Assembly: GCF_014692495.1 (NCBI RefSeq)
Contig: NZ_JACOIJ010000002.1
Span: forward strand, 1-64,000
Reading direction: 5' to 3'
DNA length: 64,000 nucleotides
Origin: Sphingobacterium litopenaei
Lineage (GTDB): Bacteria; Bacteroidota; Bacteroidia; Sphingobacteriales; Sphingobacteriaceae
Shown here: one piece after another, positions 53,458 through 62,291 of the stretch
Numbering within the stretch: position 1 is the stretch's first letter
Layout of the letters: every line of letters begins with the position of its first letter
Translations under genes and position numbers: made by a program
The notes under the pieces: generated by a model
What the model saw: the letters and a program-made list of their open reading frames with translations, nothing else
What the model was told of the DNA's origin: nothing
Databases searched by the model: none

Positions 53458-53982
53458 ATGACAATAGAGGAAAGTTTTTACATCGGATATGTATCTAAGA
53501 CACGTGGTCTAAAGGGAGAAGTGCAATTGTTTTTTGAGTTTGAGGATTACAATGAATTGGATTTGGATGTGATTTTTCTTGAAGTCAACAAGAAATTAGT
53601 ACCTTATTTTGTAGATACAATCAAATTACAAAAGAACAGTACGGCGTATGCGACTTTTGAAGATGTAGATCATATCGACAAAGCGCAAGCGTTGGTGCGT
53701 CGTAAGGTGTACCTTCCTAATGATAAGATGCCAGAACGTGATCCTGATGATTTTAGATGGACTGATTTGGTCGGTTTCCTAGTTATTGACGAAGAGCATG
53801 GTGAATTAGGTGAAATCATTGAGGTACGTGAAATGCCACAGCAGTTTATCGCTACTGTAGATATGGACGGTAAAGACTTGATGTTTCCACTTTCGGAAGA
53901 TTTAATCTTAGGTATTGATGCTGAGGAGGAAATAATTGAGGTGGACTTGCCAGAAGGATTAGTGGATTTGTATAAAGAGTAA
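53458..53982 (+). CDS. rimM: Ribosome maturation factor RimM
   Basis: 16S rRNA processing and 30S maturation factor that binds S19. 174 residues from the ATG at 53458 (MTIEESFYIGYVSKTRGLKG). The frame is open 17 codons further back to 53407, but those residues (a Phe-rich hydrophobic string) do not belong to RimM, and a -7 box TAATTTTG sits inside them (53433-53440). The N-terminal beta-barrel has GYVSKTRGLKGEV, and the PRC-barrel domain contains DLVGFLVIDEEHGELGEIIE and FPLSEDLILGID. It is separate from trmD in this genome. Confidence 0.94.
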   Translation: MTIEESFYIGYVSKTRGLKGEVQLFFEFEDYNELDLDVIFLEVNKKLVPYFVDTIKLQKNSTAYATFEDVDHIDKAQALVRRKVYLPNDKMPERDPDDFRWTDLVGFLVIDEEHGELGEIIEVREMPQQFIATVDMDGKDLMFPLSEDLILGIDAEEEIIEVDLPEGLVDLYKE

Positions 53983-54002
53983 AAATATTCATAAGAAATA
54001 CG

Positions 54003-54038
54003 AAAGCGAATGGAGATTTTTCAATTCGCTTTTTTTGT
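54003..54038 (+). terminator. Terminator after rimM
   Basis: The stem AAAGCGAAT / ATTCGCTTT (54003-54011 with 54024-54032) with a 12-base loop and a T-run. Confidence 0.85.
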
Positions 54039-54180
54039 TCTTTCTCCTTCAGTTTTCTTATTCTAGATTAATTTTTTCCTCCATTTATTTAAATATGTTT
54101 GTTTAGTTGTGGAAAAGTAATTTTCTGTAATGTAATTTAATTTTATAATATTTAAATAGAAGCACTTAAAGTACAGCATT

Positions 54181-54495
54181 ATGAAGCCTGAATATGAAAA
54201 TCTAAAAGCGATTAAAAATGAAGATTCCAAACGTTTTGAACTAACGGTCGATGGTTATACCGCGTTCATTGATTACAAGGAGAGAAATGGAGTAATCACC
54301 TTAATTCATACAGAAAGTCCTGAGGAGTTAGCTGGTCGAGGAGTGGCTACAGCATTGATTGAAAAAACCTTAGCTTATCTTGAAAATAATAAGATAACAT
54401 TAGTTCCGCTTTGTCCATTGGTGGTAGCTTACATAAAAAGACATCCGGAATGGGTAAGAATTGTCCGCGAAGATTATAAAGCCAAATTTGTTTAA
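54181..54495 (+). CDS. Small GNAT-family N-acetyltransferase
   Basis: A 104-residue minimal GNAT-like protein (the YjdJ/GCN5-related small acetyltransferase family). The core is ELTVDGYTAFIDYKERNGVI, TLIHTESPEELAGRGVATAL (acetyl-CoA pyrophosphate loop GRGVATAL) and LVPLCPLVVAYIKRHPEW. Such proteins are about 95-110 residues and their acceptors are mostly unknown. It precedes the OsmC gene by 15 bases and is probably co-transcribed with it. Confidence 0.9.
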   Translation: MKPEYENLKAIKNEDSKRFELTVDGYTAFIDYKERNGVITLIHTESPEELAGRGVATALIEKTLAYLENNKITLVPLCPLVVAYIKRHPEWVRIVREDYKAKFV

Positions 54496-54510
54496 TAGCT
54501 CGCCTAAATT

Positions 54511-54933
54511 ATGGATTCAACGAAAAAACTAATTACTTATGAAGTTGCTGCCTCTATTGGTGCCGTAAATTATATAACTTCTATTACCGCAAATGGTAAA
54601 GAAATAATAGGAGATGAACCCCAATCGTTAGGAGGGCAGGATACAGGATTCAATCCTTACGAACTGTTGGCTTCTTCTTTGGGAATGTGTACAGTAGCGA
54701 CCTTGAAAATGTATGCCGATAGGAAAGGATTTAATCTAGGAAGGATTGACGTAAAAGTCGAATTGGAACATAATACTACAGACAAGGTAGCTACTTTTCG
54801 TAAGTCTATTTCTTTTGAAAATAAGGATATCGCACAAAAAGATTTAAAGCGATTGATGGTTATAGCTGAGGCTTGTCCTGTCAATAAAATCCTTTCTAAT
54901 GAAATATTAATAGAAACTACGTTTGAAGACTAA
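54511..54933 (+). CDS. OsmC/Ohr-family peroxiredoxin-like protein
   Basis: A 140-residue OsmC-family protein; members reduce organic hydroperoxides through two Cys. The first catalytic Cys lies in ASSLGMCTVATLKMYADRKG and the second in VIAEACPVNKILSN, both conserved. GGQDTGFNPYELLASSLGMC is the typical helix entry. It could belong to the OsmC or the YhfA-like branch rather than Ohr. It is followed by a 247-base gap containing the SAM riboswitch. Confidence 0.92.
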   Translation: MDSTKKLITYEVAASIGAVNYITSITANGKEIIGDEPQSLGGQDTGFNPYELLASSLGMCTVATLKMYADRKGFNLGRIDVKVELEHNTTDKVATFRKSISFENKDIAQKDLKRLMVIAEACPVNKILSNEILIETTFED

Positions 54934-55030
54934 TAAAATCTTAAGATTTACGTTGATTTTGTTGTAGATTTCGCAAATATTTTTTCTTTTATATTTTAAC
55001 TTTTGAGTTAATACACCGATATTAGCGGAG

Positions 55031-55123
55031 CTTATAGAGAAAGGCAGAGGGAATAGACCCGCTGAAGCCTTAGCAACCTGACCATAGTCAAGGTGCTACA
55101 TTCTACCCTGAGGGAAAGATAAG
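55031..55123 (+). promoter_or_regulatory. metF leader: SAM-I (S-box) riboswitch
   Basis: The conserved S-box order is present: P1 CTTAT, AGAGAAAGGCAGAGGGAATA, GACCCGCTGAAGCCTTAGCA, ACCTGACC, a variable arm with AAGGTGCTACATTCTACCC, and GAGGGAAAGATAAG closing P1. A short hairpin AGAC / GTCT with TTTT behind it (55133-55155) may be the expression platform. High S-adenosylmethionine should switch off the following metF. Confidence 0.95.
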
Positions 55124-55180
55124 TTTTGGATAGACCGTACCTCCGTGTCTTTTCTCTTAGCCTGAACGAAAAGAATAAAC

Positions 55181-56137
55181 ATGAAAATCGTAGATCATAT
55201 TAAAAACGCTAAAGGAAAAACGCTGTTTTCTTTCGAATTATTACCTCCTGCAAAAGGCCAAGGTATCCAGAGTATTTTTAATACCATGGATGAATTGATG
55301 GAATTCAACCCGCCGTTTATAGATGTAACTTATCACCGCGAAGATTATTTGTACAAACAACATGCGAATGGATTATTGGAGCGTGTGGCTTATCGTAAAC
55401 GTCCTGGGACGGTTGCTATTTGTGCTGCGATTATGAACAAATACAAAGTAGATGCTGTGCCGCATTTGATTTGTGGAGGCTTTACGAAAGAAGAAACCGA
55501 AAACGCGTTGATAGATTTAGATTTCTTGGGAATCGATAATGTATTGGTTTTGCGCGGTGATGCACGTAAAGGTGATCCTGATTTTATACCTACTACAGGA
55601 GGTCATGCGTATGCTACGGATTTATTAGCCCAAGTAGCTGATATGAATAGCGGGAAATACTTACATGAAGATATCGAAAATAGTTCGAAAACGAATTTCT
55701 GTATAGGTGTTGCGGGTTATCCCGAAAAACATTTTGAAGCTCCGAACTTTAATACCGACTTCAAATGGCTGAAGAAAAAAGTAGAGATGGGCGCGGAATT
55801 TATTGTGACACAGATGTTTTATAACATTGAGAAATATAAGGAATTCGTAGTTAAATGCCGTGAAAATGATATTCATGTACCTATTATTCCAGGTTTGAAA
55901 CCATTGACGACGAAAAAGCAATTAATTGCTTTGCCTAAAATATTTCACTTAGATATTCCAGAAGAATTAAGTGATGCGGTGGAAACGTGTAAAACCAATG
56001 CTGACGTGCAAAAGATAAGCAATGAATGGATGGTCAATATGTGTAAGGAATTGATTGAATTTGGCGTTCCTGTATTACATTTTTATACGATGAGTAATCC
56101 AGGTCCTACAAAACGAATAGTAGAAAAATTAGCATAA
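55181..56137 (+). CDS. metF: Methylenetetrahydrofolate reductase
   Basis: Reduces 5,10-methylene-THF to 5-methyl-THF, the methyl donor for methionine synthesis, using FAD. 318 residues. The N-terminus KTLFSFELLPPAKGQGIQSI carries the conserved Glu, followed by FIDVTYHRED, DNVLVLRGDARKGDP, GVAGYPEKHFEAPN, GAEFIVTQMFYNIEKY, VPIIPGLKP and GVPVLHFYTMSNP, all typical of MetF. It is controlled by the SAM-I riboswitch in front, linking expression to S-adenosylmethionine level, and ends at a strong terminator. Confidence 0.97.
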   Translation: MKIVDHIKNAKGKTLFSFELLPPAKGQGIQSIFNTMDELMEFNPPFIDVTYHREDYLYKQHANGLLERVAYRKRPGTVAICAAIMNKYKVDAVPHLICGGFTKEETENALIDLDFLGIDNVLVLRGDARKGDPDFIPTTGGHAYATDLLAQVADMNSGKYLHEDIENSSKTNFCIGVAGYPEKHFEAPNFNTDFKWLKKKVEMGAEFIVTQMFYNIEKYKEFVVKCRENDIHVPIIPGLKPLTTKKQLIALPKIFHLDIPEELSDAVETCKTNADVQKISNEWMVNMCKELIEFGVPVLHFYTMSNPGPTKRIVEKLA

Positions 56138-56140
56138 CAG

Positions 56141-56168
56141 AAAAAGCTTCCTTGTGGAAGCTTTTTTT
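56141..56168 (+). terminator. Terminator after metF
   Basis: The stem AAAAAGCTTCC / GGAAGCTTTTT (56141-56151 with 56156-56166), loop TTGT, then more T's. Confidence 0.93.
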
Positions 56169-56256
56169 ATGGGTGTTAAAATCTGTTAATTAACACTTTA
56201 GCTATTACAATTCCTCTAAATTTATAATAGTTTCCAACACGCCTTAAACAACTATT

Positions 56257-59247
56257 ATGAATTACAATAAAATCAACATTCTTTTGGGATGGTTCTGCGG
56301 AATAGTAGCAACACTAGTGTATGTCCTTACAGCTGATCGGTTTAACAGTTGGTGGGATACTGGAGAATTTGTAGCTTCTGCCTATAAATTGCAAGTTGTC
56401 CATCAGCCAGGTGCTCCTTTATTTTTGATGGTTCAAAATATCTTTAGCAACTTGGCAGGAGGGGAAGTCAGTAAAATCGCGTTTTGGATGAATGTTGGAT
56501 CTGCTGTCTGCAGTGGACTGACGATTACCTTTCTTTTTTGGACGATTACTGCTTTGGCTCGAAAAGCTGTAAACATATCTTTCTCTAAATCTTCCATTTC
56601 GACTAATATCCAGATCTTTGGGGCTGGTCTTGTTGGTGCTTTGGCTTATTCATTTACGGATACCTTTTGGTATTCTGCAGTGGAAAGTGAAGTTTATGCA
56701 ATGTCTTCCTTATGTACTGCAACTGTATTTTGGTTGATATTGAAGTGGGAAGCGAGAGCCGACCAGGACGACGCTAACCGATGGCTATTGGTCATTGCAT
56801 TTGTAATGGGCTTATCTATCGGGGTGCATTTATTGAATCTATTGACGATTCCTGCATTAGCTTTGGTGGTGTATTTCAAAAAGACGGCTAAAATTTCCCT
56901 AAAAGGTGTGTTGACAACGTTAGGAATCGGCGTTGCTATCCTAGCATTTATACTTTGGGGTGTGATTCAATATAGTGTAAAATTGGCAGCCTATTTTGAC
57001 TTATTCTTTGTGAATAGTTTGGGATTGGGATTTGGGTCTGGCATTTTGGTATTCATTGTTCTTTTAATTTCGCTAATAGTTTTGGGATTATATTACGCTA
57101 ATCAAAAGAAAAAAGTGATACTACATCTGTCCATTTTATCCCTTTGTTTTGTCTTATTTGGTTTTAGTTCCTATACAATGCTTTTGGTCAGGGCACAAAC
57201 CAATATTTCTTTAAATAATAATTCTCCAGACAATGCGTTTTCATTCTTAGGTTATTTAAGCCGAGAGCAATATGGTTCAGAACCGCTAATCAAAGGACCT
57301 ACGTATAATTCAAAACCTATTGCTGTACAGGAAAACCATACGTATAGAAAAGATGAGGAAAAATATACAAGGGTAGATGCGCCAGGTAAGTATGCTTATG
57401 ATAATGAAATGTTTTTTCCACGTTTATGGAGTGCGGATAAAGCTCCTTTCTATTCATACTATACGGGATTAGATCAGGATGAAGCTCCAACCATGTGGGG
57501 TAATCTGAAATTCTTTTTTACGTATCAGGTAAACCATATGTATGCGCGTTATTTCCTTTGGAATTTTGTTGGCAGGCAAAATGATGAACCCAGTCATGGT
57601 AGTGCGATTAATGGAAATTGGATTGCGGGTATTTCAGCTTTAGATGACACGCGATTAGGAAAGGAATCCCTATACGAAAACTATGAGAATCCTTCACGTA
57701 ATGTATATTATTTCTTGCCTTTGTTTTTAGGAATTCTTGGATTGGTGTGGCATTATAAAAAATCTAAACGTGACAGTTTTATCGTTGGTTTATTGTTTTT
57801 CTTTACGGGATTAGCAATTGTCATTTATTTAAACCAAACTCCGATGCAACCGCGTGAAAGAGATTATGCCTATGCTGGCTCTTTCTACATGTTTAGCGTT
57901 TGGATTGGACTAGGGGCAATTGCAGTTTTAGATATTTTACGACGGATATATGCGAATAAAGTAGTCGCTAGCATTTCTTTAGCGTTTGTATTTGTAGCTG
58001 GTCCGGGGATTTTGGCGTATCAAAATTGGGATGATCATGATCGCTCCGATCGTACGTGGACGCGTGATATGGCGTACAACTATTTGGAATCATGCGAGCC
58101 CAATGCTATACTTTTCACTTATGCAGATAACGATACCTTTCCTTTGTGGTATTTGCAAGAAGTAGAGGGTGTGCGGACCGATGTTCGGATAGTGAATTTG
58201 AGTTATCTTCAGTCAGATTGGTATGTTAAACAAACCATGCAGGACATCAATTTGGCTCAGGCCGCACCAATTCATATTCATCCTGATAAAATCAAGAAAG
58301 GTATACGTGATGTAATCCATTATTACGATATGGAGGTGGATGGATATGTTGATTTGGACACCCTTCTAGAGGTTATGCTTTCTGATAATCAAAGCAACCA
58401 ATTGCCCTTATCTAATGGAAAATATGTAAATGTATTGCCTACTAAAAATATCCAAATGATAATAGATAAAGATTCAGTACTGCGTAATAAAGTCGTTCCA
58501 AAATCTTGGGAAAAAGACATCGCTGAGGTGATGCAATGGAGTTATAACAAACCGTATGTTACAAAATCTGAATTGAGTTTACTTTCCATCATACTACATA
58601 ATAATTGGGAACGTCCGATTTATTTTGCCAATATGTTGGGGTCTGAAAATTTTATTGGTCTAGACAAATATTTAGTAAATGAAGGATTAGTCTATCGATT
58701 AATGCCCATTGAAAAAGAACAGCCTGAAAATGAAATTTCTTTGGTGAATACAGATACCTTGTATCGAAATGTAACTTCAAAATATGTTTATGGAAGTATA
58801 TCAGATCTTGAACATTATGATGTGGATTATAGACGTTTTGTACAGAGTTATTTGTTTGATAAAACCGTAAATCTCACATTGGATTCTTTAGTAAAAGAAG
58901 AACGCTTGCAAGAAGCTAAGAACGTTGCATTGTTAGCGTTGCAGCATATGCCAAAACGTATAGTTGATATACATCATGTGCAATCTAATGCTGTAGTTGT
59001 GGATACGTTGATTAAAGTAAAAGAAAAAGAAAAGGCTCAACTGATTGCCAGTCGTGATATTGATTATATCGAATCAAATTTAAACTATTTAGTGGGAAAG
59101 GCAGATAAACTTACAGGATTCGATCGATTGGAAATAAATACCACGGTTGACTCCTTAAATCGATATAAAGAGATTGCTAATGCTCTTGGAAACGAGAAGC
59201 TAATTACACAAGTTCAGCGTATTGAGAATAAATACTTAAGTAATTAA
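56257..59247 (+). CDS. DUF2723 multi-pass membrane protein, glycosyltransferase-like
   Basis: 996 residues. The N-terminal DUF2723 domain has about ten or more membrane spans and the family signature TADRFNSWWDTGEFVASAYK followed by LQVVHQPGAPLFLMV. Asp-Glu near the first loop and the Gly-rich membrane segments resemble GT-C type lipid-linked sugar transferases, and the eukaryotic relative TMEM260 is an O-mannosyltransferase. The C-terminal half (about 600-996) is soluble and contains EPNAILFTYADNDTFPLWYL, a motif constant in this family. Protein O-glycosylation is a reasonable inference; donor and acceptor are unknown. Confidence 0.85.
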   Translation: MNYNKINILLGWFCGIVATLVYVLTADRFNSWWDTGEFVASAYKLQVVHQPGAPLFLMVQNIFSNLAGGEVSKIAFWMNVGSAVCSGLTITFLFWTITALARKAVNISFSKSSISTNIQIFGAGLVGALAYSFTDTFWYSAVESEVYAMSSLCTATVFWLILKWEARADQDDANRWLLVIAFVMGLSIGVHLLNLLTIPALALVVYFKKTAKISLKGVLTTLGIGVAILAFILWGVIQYSVKLAAYFDLFFVNSLGLGFGSGILVFIVLLISLIVLGLYYANQKKKVILHLSILSLCFVLFGFSSYTMLLVRAQTNISLNNNSPDNAFSFLGYLSREQYGSEPLIKGPTYNSKPIAVQENHTYRKDEEKYTRVDAPGKYAYDNEMFFPRLWSADKAPFYSYYTGLDQDEAPTMWGNLKFFFTYQVNHMYARYFLWNFVGRQNDEPSHGSAINGNWIAGISALDDTRLGKESLYENYENPSRNVYYFLPLFLGILGLVWHYKKSKRDSFIVGLLFFFTGLAIVIYLNQTPMQPRERDYAYAGSFYMFSVWIGLGAIAVLDILRRIYANKVVASISLAFVFVAGPGILAYQNWDDHDRSDRTWTRDMAYNYLESCEPNAILFTYADNDTFPLWYLQEVEGVRTDVRIVNLSYLQSDWYVKQTMQDINLAQAAPIHIHPDKIKKGIRDVIHYYDMEVDGYVDLDTLLEVMLSDNQSNQLPLSNGKYVNVLPTKNIQMIIDKDSVLRNKVVPKSWEKDIAEVMQWSYNKPYVTKSELSLLSIILHNNWERPIYFANMLGSENFIGLDKYLVNEGLVYRLMPIEKEQPENEISLVNTDTLYRNVTSKYVYGSISDLEHYDVDYRRFVQSYLFDKTVNLTLDSLVKEERLQEAKNVALLALQHMPKRIVDIHHVQSNAVVVDTLIKVKEKEKAQLIASRDIDYIESNLNYLVGKADKLTGFDRLEINTTVDSLNRYKEIANALGNEKLITQVQRIENKYLSN

Positions 59248-59272
59248 AAAAGGAGGTCTTTGACCTCCTTTT
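59248..59272. terminator. Bidirectional terminator between the DUF2723 gene and glnS
   Basis: An 11-bp stem AAAAGGAGGTC / GACCTCCTTTT (59248-59258 with 59262-59272), 3-base loop, starting immediately after the DUF2723 stop codon and ending 8 bases before the glnS stop. Confidence 0.9.
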
Positions 59273-59280
59273 CTGTATGT

Positions 59281-60951
59281 TTATCCTTTTTTGACTTCTT
59301 TAGCCCAAGAGTCTTTCAAAGTAACTGTTCTATTGAAAACCAGATGTTCTGGTGTAGATTTAGTGTCCAAATTGAAATATCCTAAGCGAATAAATTGGTA
59401 ACCTTTGCCTGGTACAGCATTTGCCAAATCCGGTTCGATATACGCTTTTGGAATAATAGTCAAGCTATTTGGATTTAAAGATGCTTTGAAATCTTCTTCC
59501 GCAGCTGGGTTTTCTACTTGGAATAGACGGTCGTACAAACGTACTTCTGCTTCTTTAGCATGTGCTGTAGAAATCCAGTGAATAGTTCCTTTTACTTTCA
59601 ATCCTGAAGTATCTTCGCCAGATTTCGAATTTGGAATATAATTACAGTGGATTTCTGTTACATTTCCATTTTCGTCTTTTTTGAAATCATGACATTCTAC
59701 AATATATCCATGTTTCAAACGTACTGAAAGACCTGGTCCCAAACGGAAGAATTTCTTAGGAGGCTCTTCCATGAAATCATCACGTTCAATCCACAATTCT
59801 TTTGTGAAAGGAATAATGCGTGAACCTTCGCCACCTTCTACTTCTGGATTATTTTCTCCTACAAGCTCTTCCACTTTTCCATCAGGATAGTTTGTAATTA
59901 CTAATTTGATAGGATCCAATACCGCCATTCTGCGCCAAGCTGTTTTGTTCAAATCCTCACGGATACAGAATTCCAACAAGCTGACATCGATCATATTTTC
60001 ACGTTTTTGGATACCAATACGTTCCGCAAAATTTCGAATACTTGCAGGTGTATAGCCACGACGACGCAACCCTGAAATAGTAGGCATACGCGGGTCGTCC
60101 CAGCTTTCTACGTGACCTTCGTTTACCAATTGTAATAATTTACGCTTACTCATTACGGTATAAGTCATGTTAAGACGCGCAAATTCATATTGTTTAGAAG
60201 GGAAAATTTCTAATTGTTCGATCAGCCAATCGTACAAAGCACGGTGGGGAATAAATTCCAATGTACATATGGAATGCGTGATTTTTTCTATGGAATCCGA
60301 TTGTCCGTGTGCAAAGTCATACATTGGATAGATGCACCATTTGTCTCCTGTACGGTGGTGATGGGCATGTTTGATACGATAAATAATCGGATCACGCATG
60401 TGCATGTTTGGATTAGACAAATCTATTTTAGCACGTAGCACCTTCTCACCATCTTGATACTTTCCATCACGCATCTCTTGGAAGAGCTGTAAATTTTCTT
60501 CCACCGAACGGCTGCGGTTTGGTGTAGGAACACCAGGTTCTGTAGGTGTGCCTTTTGCTGCTGCAATTTCTTCTGCTGTACTGTCATCTACATAAGCCAA
60601 TCCTTTTTTGATTAGCGTGACAGCATATTCATATAATGTTTCGAAATAATCCGAAGTGTATAATTCTTCAGCCCACTGGAAGCCTAACCATTGGATATCG
60701 TTTTTGATGCTTTCTACATACTCAGTATCCTCAGTTACAGGGTTTGTGTCATCAAAACGAAGGTTTGTCTTGCCATTATATTTTTGTGCCAATCCGAAGT
60801 TAAGACAGATGGATTTGGCATGGCCAATATGAAGATAGCCGTTTGGCTCAGGAGGAAATCTCGTCAATACGCGACCATCATGTTTTCCTGTTCGAAGATC
60901 TTCTTCGATAATTTCTTCAATAAAATTTAATGATTTTTCTTCCTCTATCAT
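59281..60951 (-). CDS. glnS: Glutaminyl-tRNA synthetase
   Basis: Charges tRNA-Gln with glutamine. 556 residues. The class I signatures are [15 protein letters not shown] (HIGH at 41-44) and [11 protein letters not shown] (KMSKS equivalent). GlnRS-specific blocks are [40 protein letters not shown], and the C-terminal anticodon-binding beta-barrels ([20 protein letters not shown]). A -7 box TAACTTTG (60956-60963, minus strand) ends 4 bases before the ATG, implying a leaderless transcript. Confidence 0.97.
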   Translation of the reverse strand: MIEEEKSLNFIEEIIEEDLRTGKHDGRVLTRFPPEPNGYLHIGHAKSICLNFGLAQKYNGKTNLRFDDTNPVTEDTEYVESIKNDIQWLGFQWAEELYTSDYFETLYEYAVTLIKKGLAYVDDSTAEEIAAAKGTPTEPGVPTPNRSRSVEENLQLFQEMRDGKYQDGEKVLRAKIDLSNPNMHMRDPIIYRIKHAHHHRTGDKWCIYPMYDFAHGQSDSIEKITHSICTLEFIPHRALYDWLIEQLEIFPSKQYEFARLNMTYTVMSKRKLLQLVNEGHVESWDDPRMPTISGLRRRGYTPASIRNFAERIGIQKRENMIDVSLLEFCIREDLNKTAWRRMAVLDPIKLVITNYPDGKVEELVGENNPEVEGGEGSRIIPFTKELWIERDDFMEEPPKKFFRLGPGLSVRLKHGYIVECHDFKKDENGNVTEIHCNYIPNSKSGEDTSGLKVKGTIHWISTAHAKEAEVRLYDRLFQVENPAAEEDFKASLNPNSLTIIPKAYIEPDLANAVPGKGYQFIRLGYFNLDTKSTPEHLVFNRTVTLKDSWAKEVKKG

Positions 60952-61049
60952 GGTGCAAAGTTACTTATATATTGCTAAATATAGGAATGTTGCGTATAAA
61001 ATATATAGGACTATGTCGTAATAAATCTAAATAGTTTTTAAATTAGGAT

Positions 61050-62291
61050 ATGAATAATCTACATTGCACTCGATACTGGATTTTATTAATTCTCAGTCTG
61101 CCTATATTGCTTATTGCTAAACCTAAAAAACCAGCTGTTTTAATTTACGGCAGTACGATAGAAGCCTATGTGGCAGCTTTGCAATCGGCAGCTTCTGGTG
61201 TTCCTACGCTTTGGGTAAATCCTGCCTCGTATTCTTTTGAGAAAGATAAGTTTGAGCTTAAAAGTTCAGAAGAAGGAAAGCTGATAGATGGAGGTGTGGT
61301 AAATCAATTCATAAAAGAAGAACGAAGTAAAAAAGACTCCACGAATAGTTTTATCCTGAACGGAAAAAGGCAATCTTATAATGTGCTTACAGCAGATAAT
61401 TTATTTTTAACAATACTTAATGGTGAGGATGTTGTAAATATTGAACATTCGAAAAGTTGGAAGGTGACTTTGTCCAACAAAAGCAATTATGCAGTTCATG
61501 TGGTTATGGACGCCAGCATTGGTCATACATTAGCATCCAAAGCTAAAGTTGAAAATTTGCCACAAGCTCAGTTTATGCGAGCGAATGCGCTTACAATAGC
61601 CGATGCTAGAAGTGTCGTATTGGTAGGAGAGAAGCAAGGTGAGGTAGTGGTTTCGAGGTTAGGAGATTTGATAAGCCAAAAGGATAATTTTTTTGTAGCA
61701 GATGGGAATGATTTTATAGAAAGAGATAACCTTAATTTTAGATTGGCATATGGACAGGTGATGGGGGCTATTGCAGGTTATTGTACTTTTTTTAAGACTA
61801 CTACAGACAAAATAGACTTGCGTACGTTGCAAAATGAATTACTGATGTTTAGAAGCCGATTATTACCTACGGTAGATGTGAGTTATCAAGACAAGAATTT
61901 TATATCGTTGCAAAGAATGTATCTTGCCGGAATACTTCCTTTAAGCACGAGCGAGGGTAAGCCCGCATTTGATTTAGCAGATTCGGTACGAGTATCGGAT
62001 ATTAAACCCATAGTAAATCAATTTTATTCTCGGGCACAATTGTGGTTCGTAGACAATACTCCAGAATTTTTAACCGTTCAAGATGCTTTAAATCTAATTA
62101 AATTCACGGCTTTTAGAGCGGAAGAATTGGATGTAGAAGTGAAAAATAAATGGAATAAAGAATTAACCTTCAAGGGTGAATTTGATCCCTCAAAGGTTGT
62201 TTCCAGATATGAATTTGCTGTATTGTTTGATAAATATGCTGCGCCCTTTGTGAAAAAAGTAAGTCAGGATGGTGCTACGATCTATCGTTAG
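61050..62291 (+). CDS. Exported flavoprotein-like protein with degenerate nucleotide-binding loop
   Basis: 413 residues with an N-terminal signal peptide or anchor (YWILLILSLPILLIA). The start of the mature protein, KPAVLIYGSTIEAYVAALQS, sits where FAD-dependent oxidoreductases have a GxGxxG Rossmann loop, but the glycines are mostly replaced. VVMDASIGHTLASKAKV resembles the DASGDGDL block of these enzymes, also without the catalytic-type residues. A C-terminal region (RMYLAGILPLSTSEGKPAFD onward) resembles the helical end of the xanthan-lyase-associated FAD family. It may be a non-enzymatic relative; the function is unknown. Its stop overlaps the convergent ROK gene stop by 3 bases. Confidence 0.65.
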   Translation: MNNLHCTRYWILLILSLPILLIAKPKKPAVLIYGSTIEAYVAALQSAASGVPTLWVNPASYSFEKDKFELKSSEEGKLIDGGVVNQFIKEERSKKDSTNSFILNGKRQSYNVLTADNLFLTILNGEDVVNIEHSKSWKVTLSNKSNYAVHVVMDASIGHTLASKAKVENLPQAQFMRANALTIADARSVVLVGEKQGEVVVSRLGDLISQKDNFFVADGNDFIERDNLNFRLAYGQVMGAIAGYCTFFKTTTDKIDLRTLQNELLMFRSRLLPTVDVSYQDKNFISLQRMYLAGILPLSTSEGKPAFDLADSVRVSDIKPIVNQFYSRAQLWFVDNTPEFLTVQDALNLIKFTAFRAEELDVEVKNKWNKELTFKGEFDPSKVVSRYEFAVLFDKYAAPFVKKVSQDGATIYR

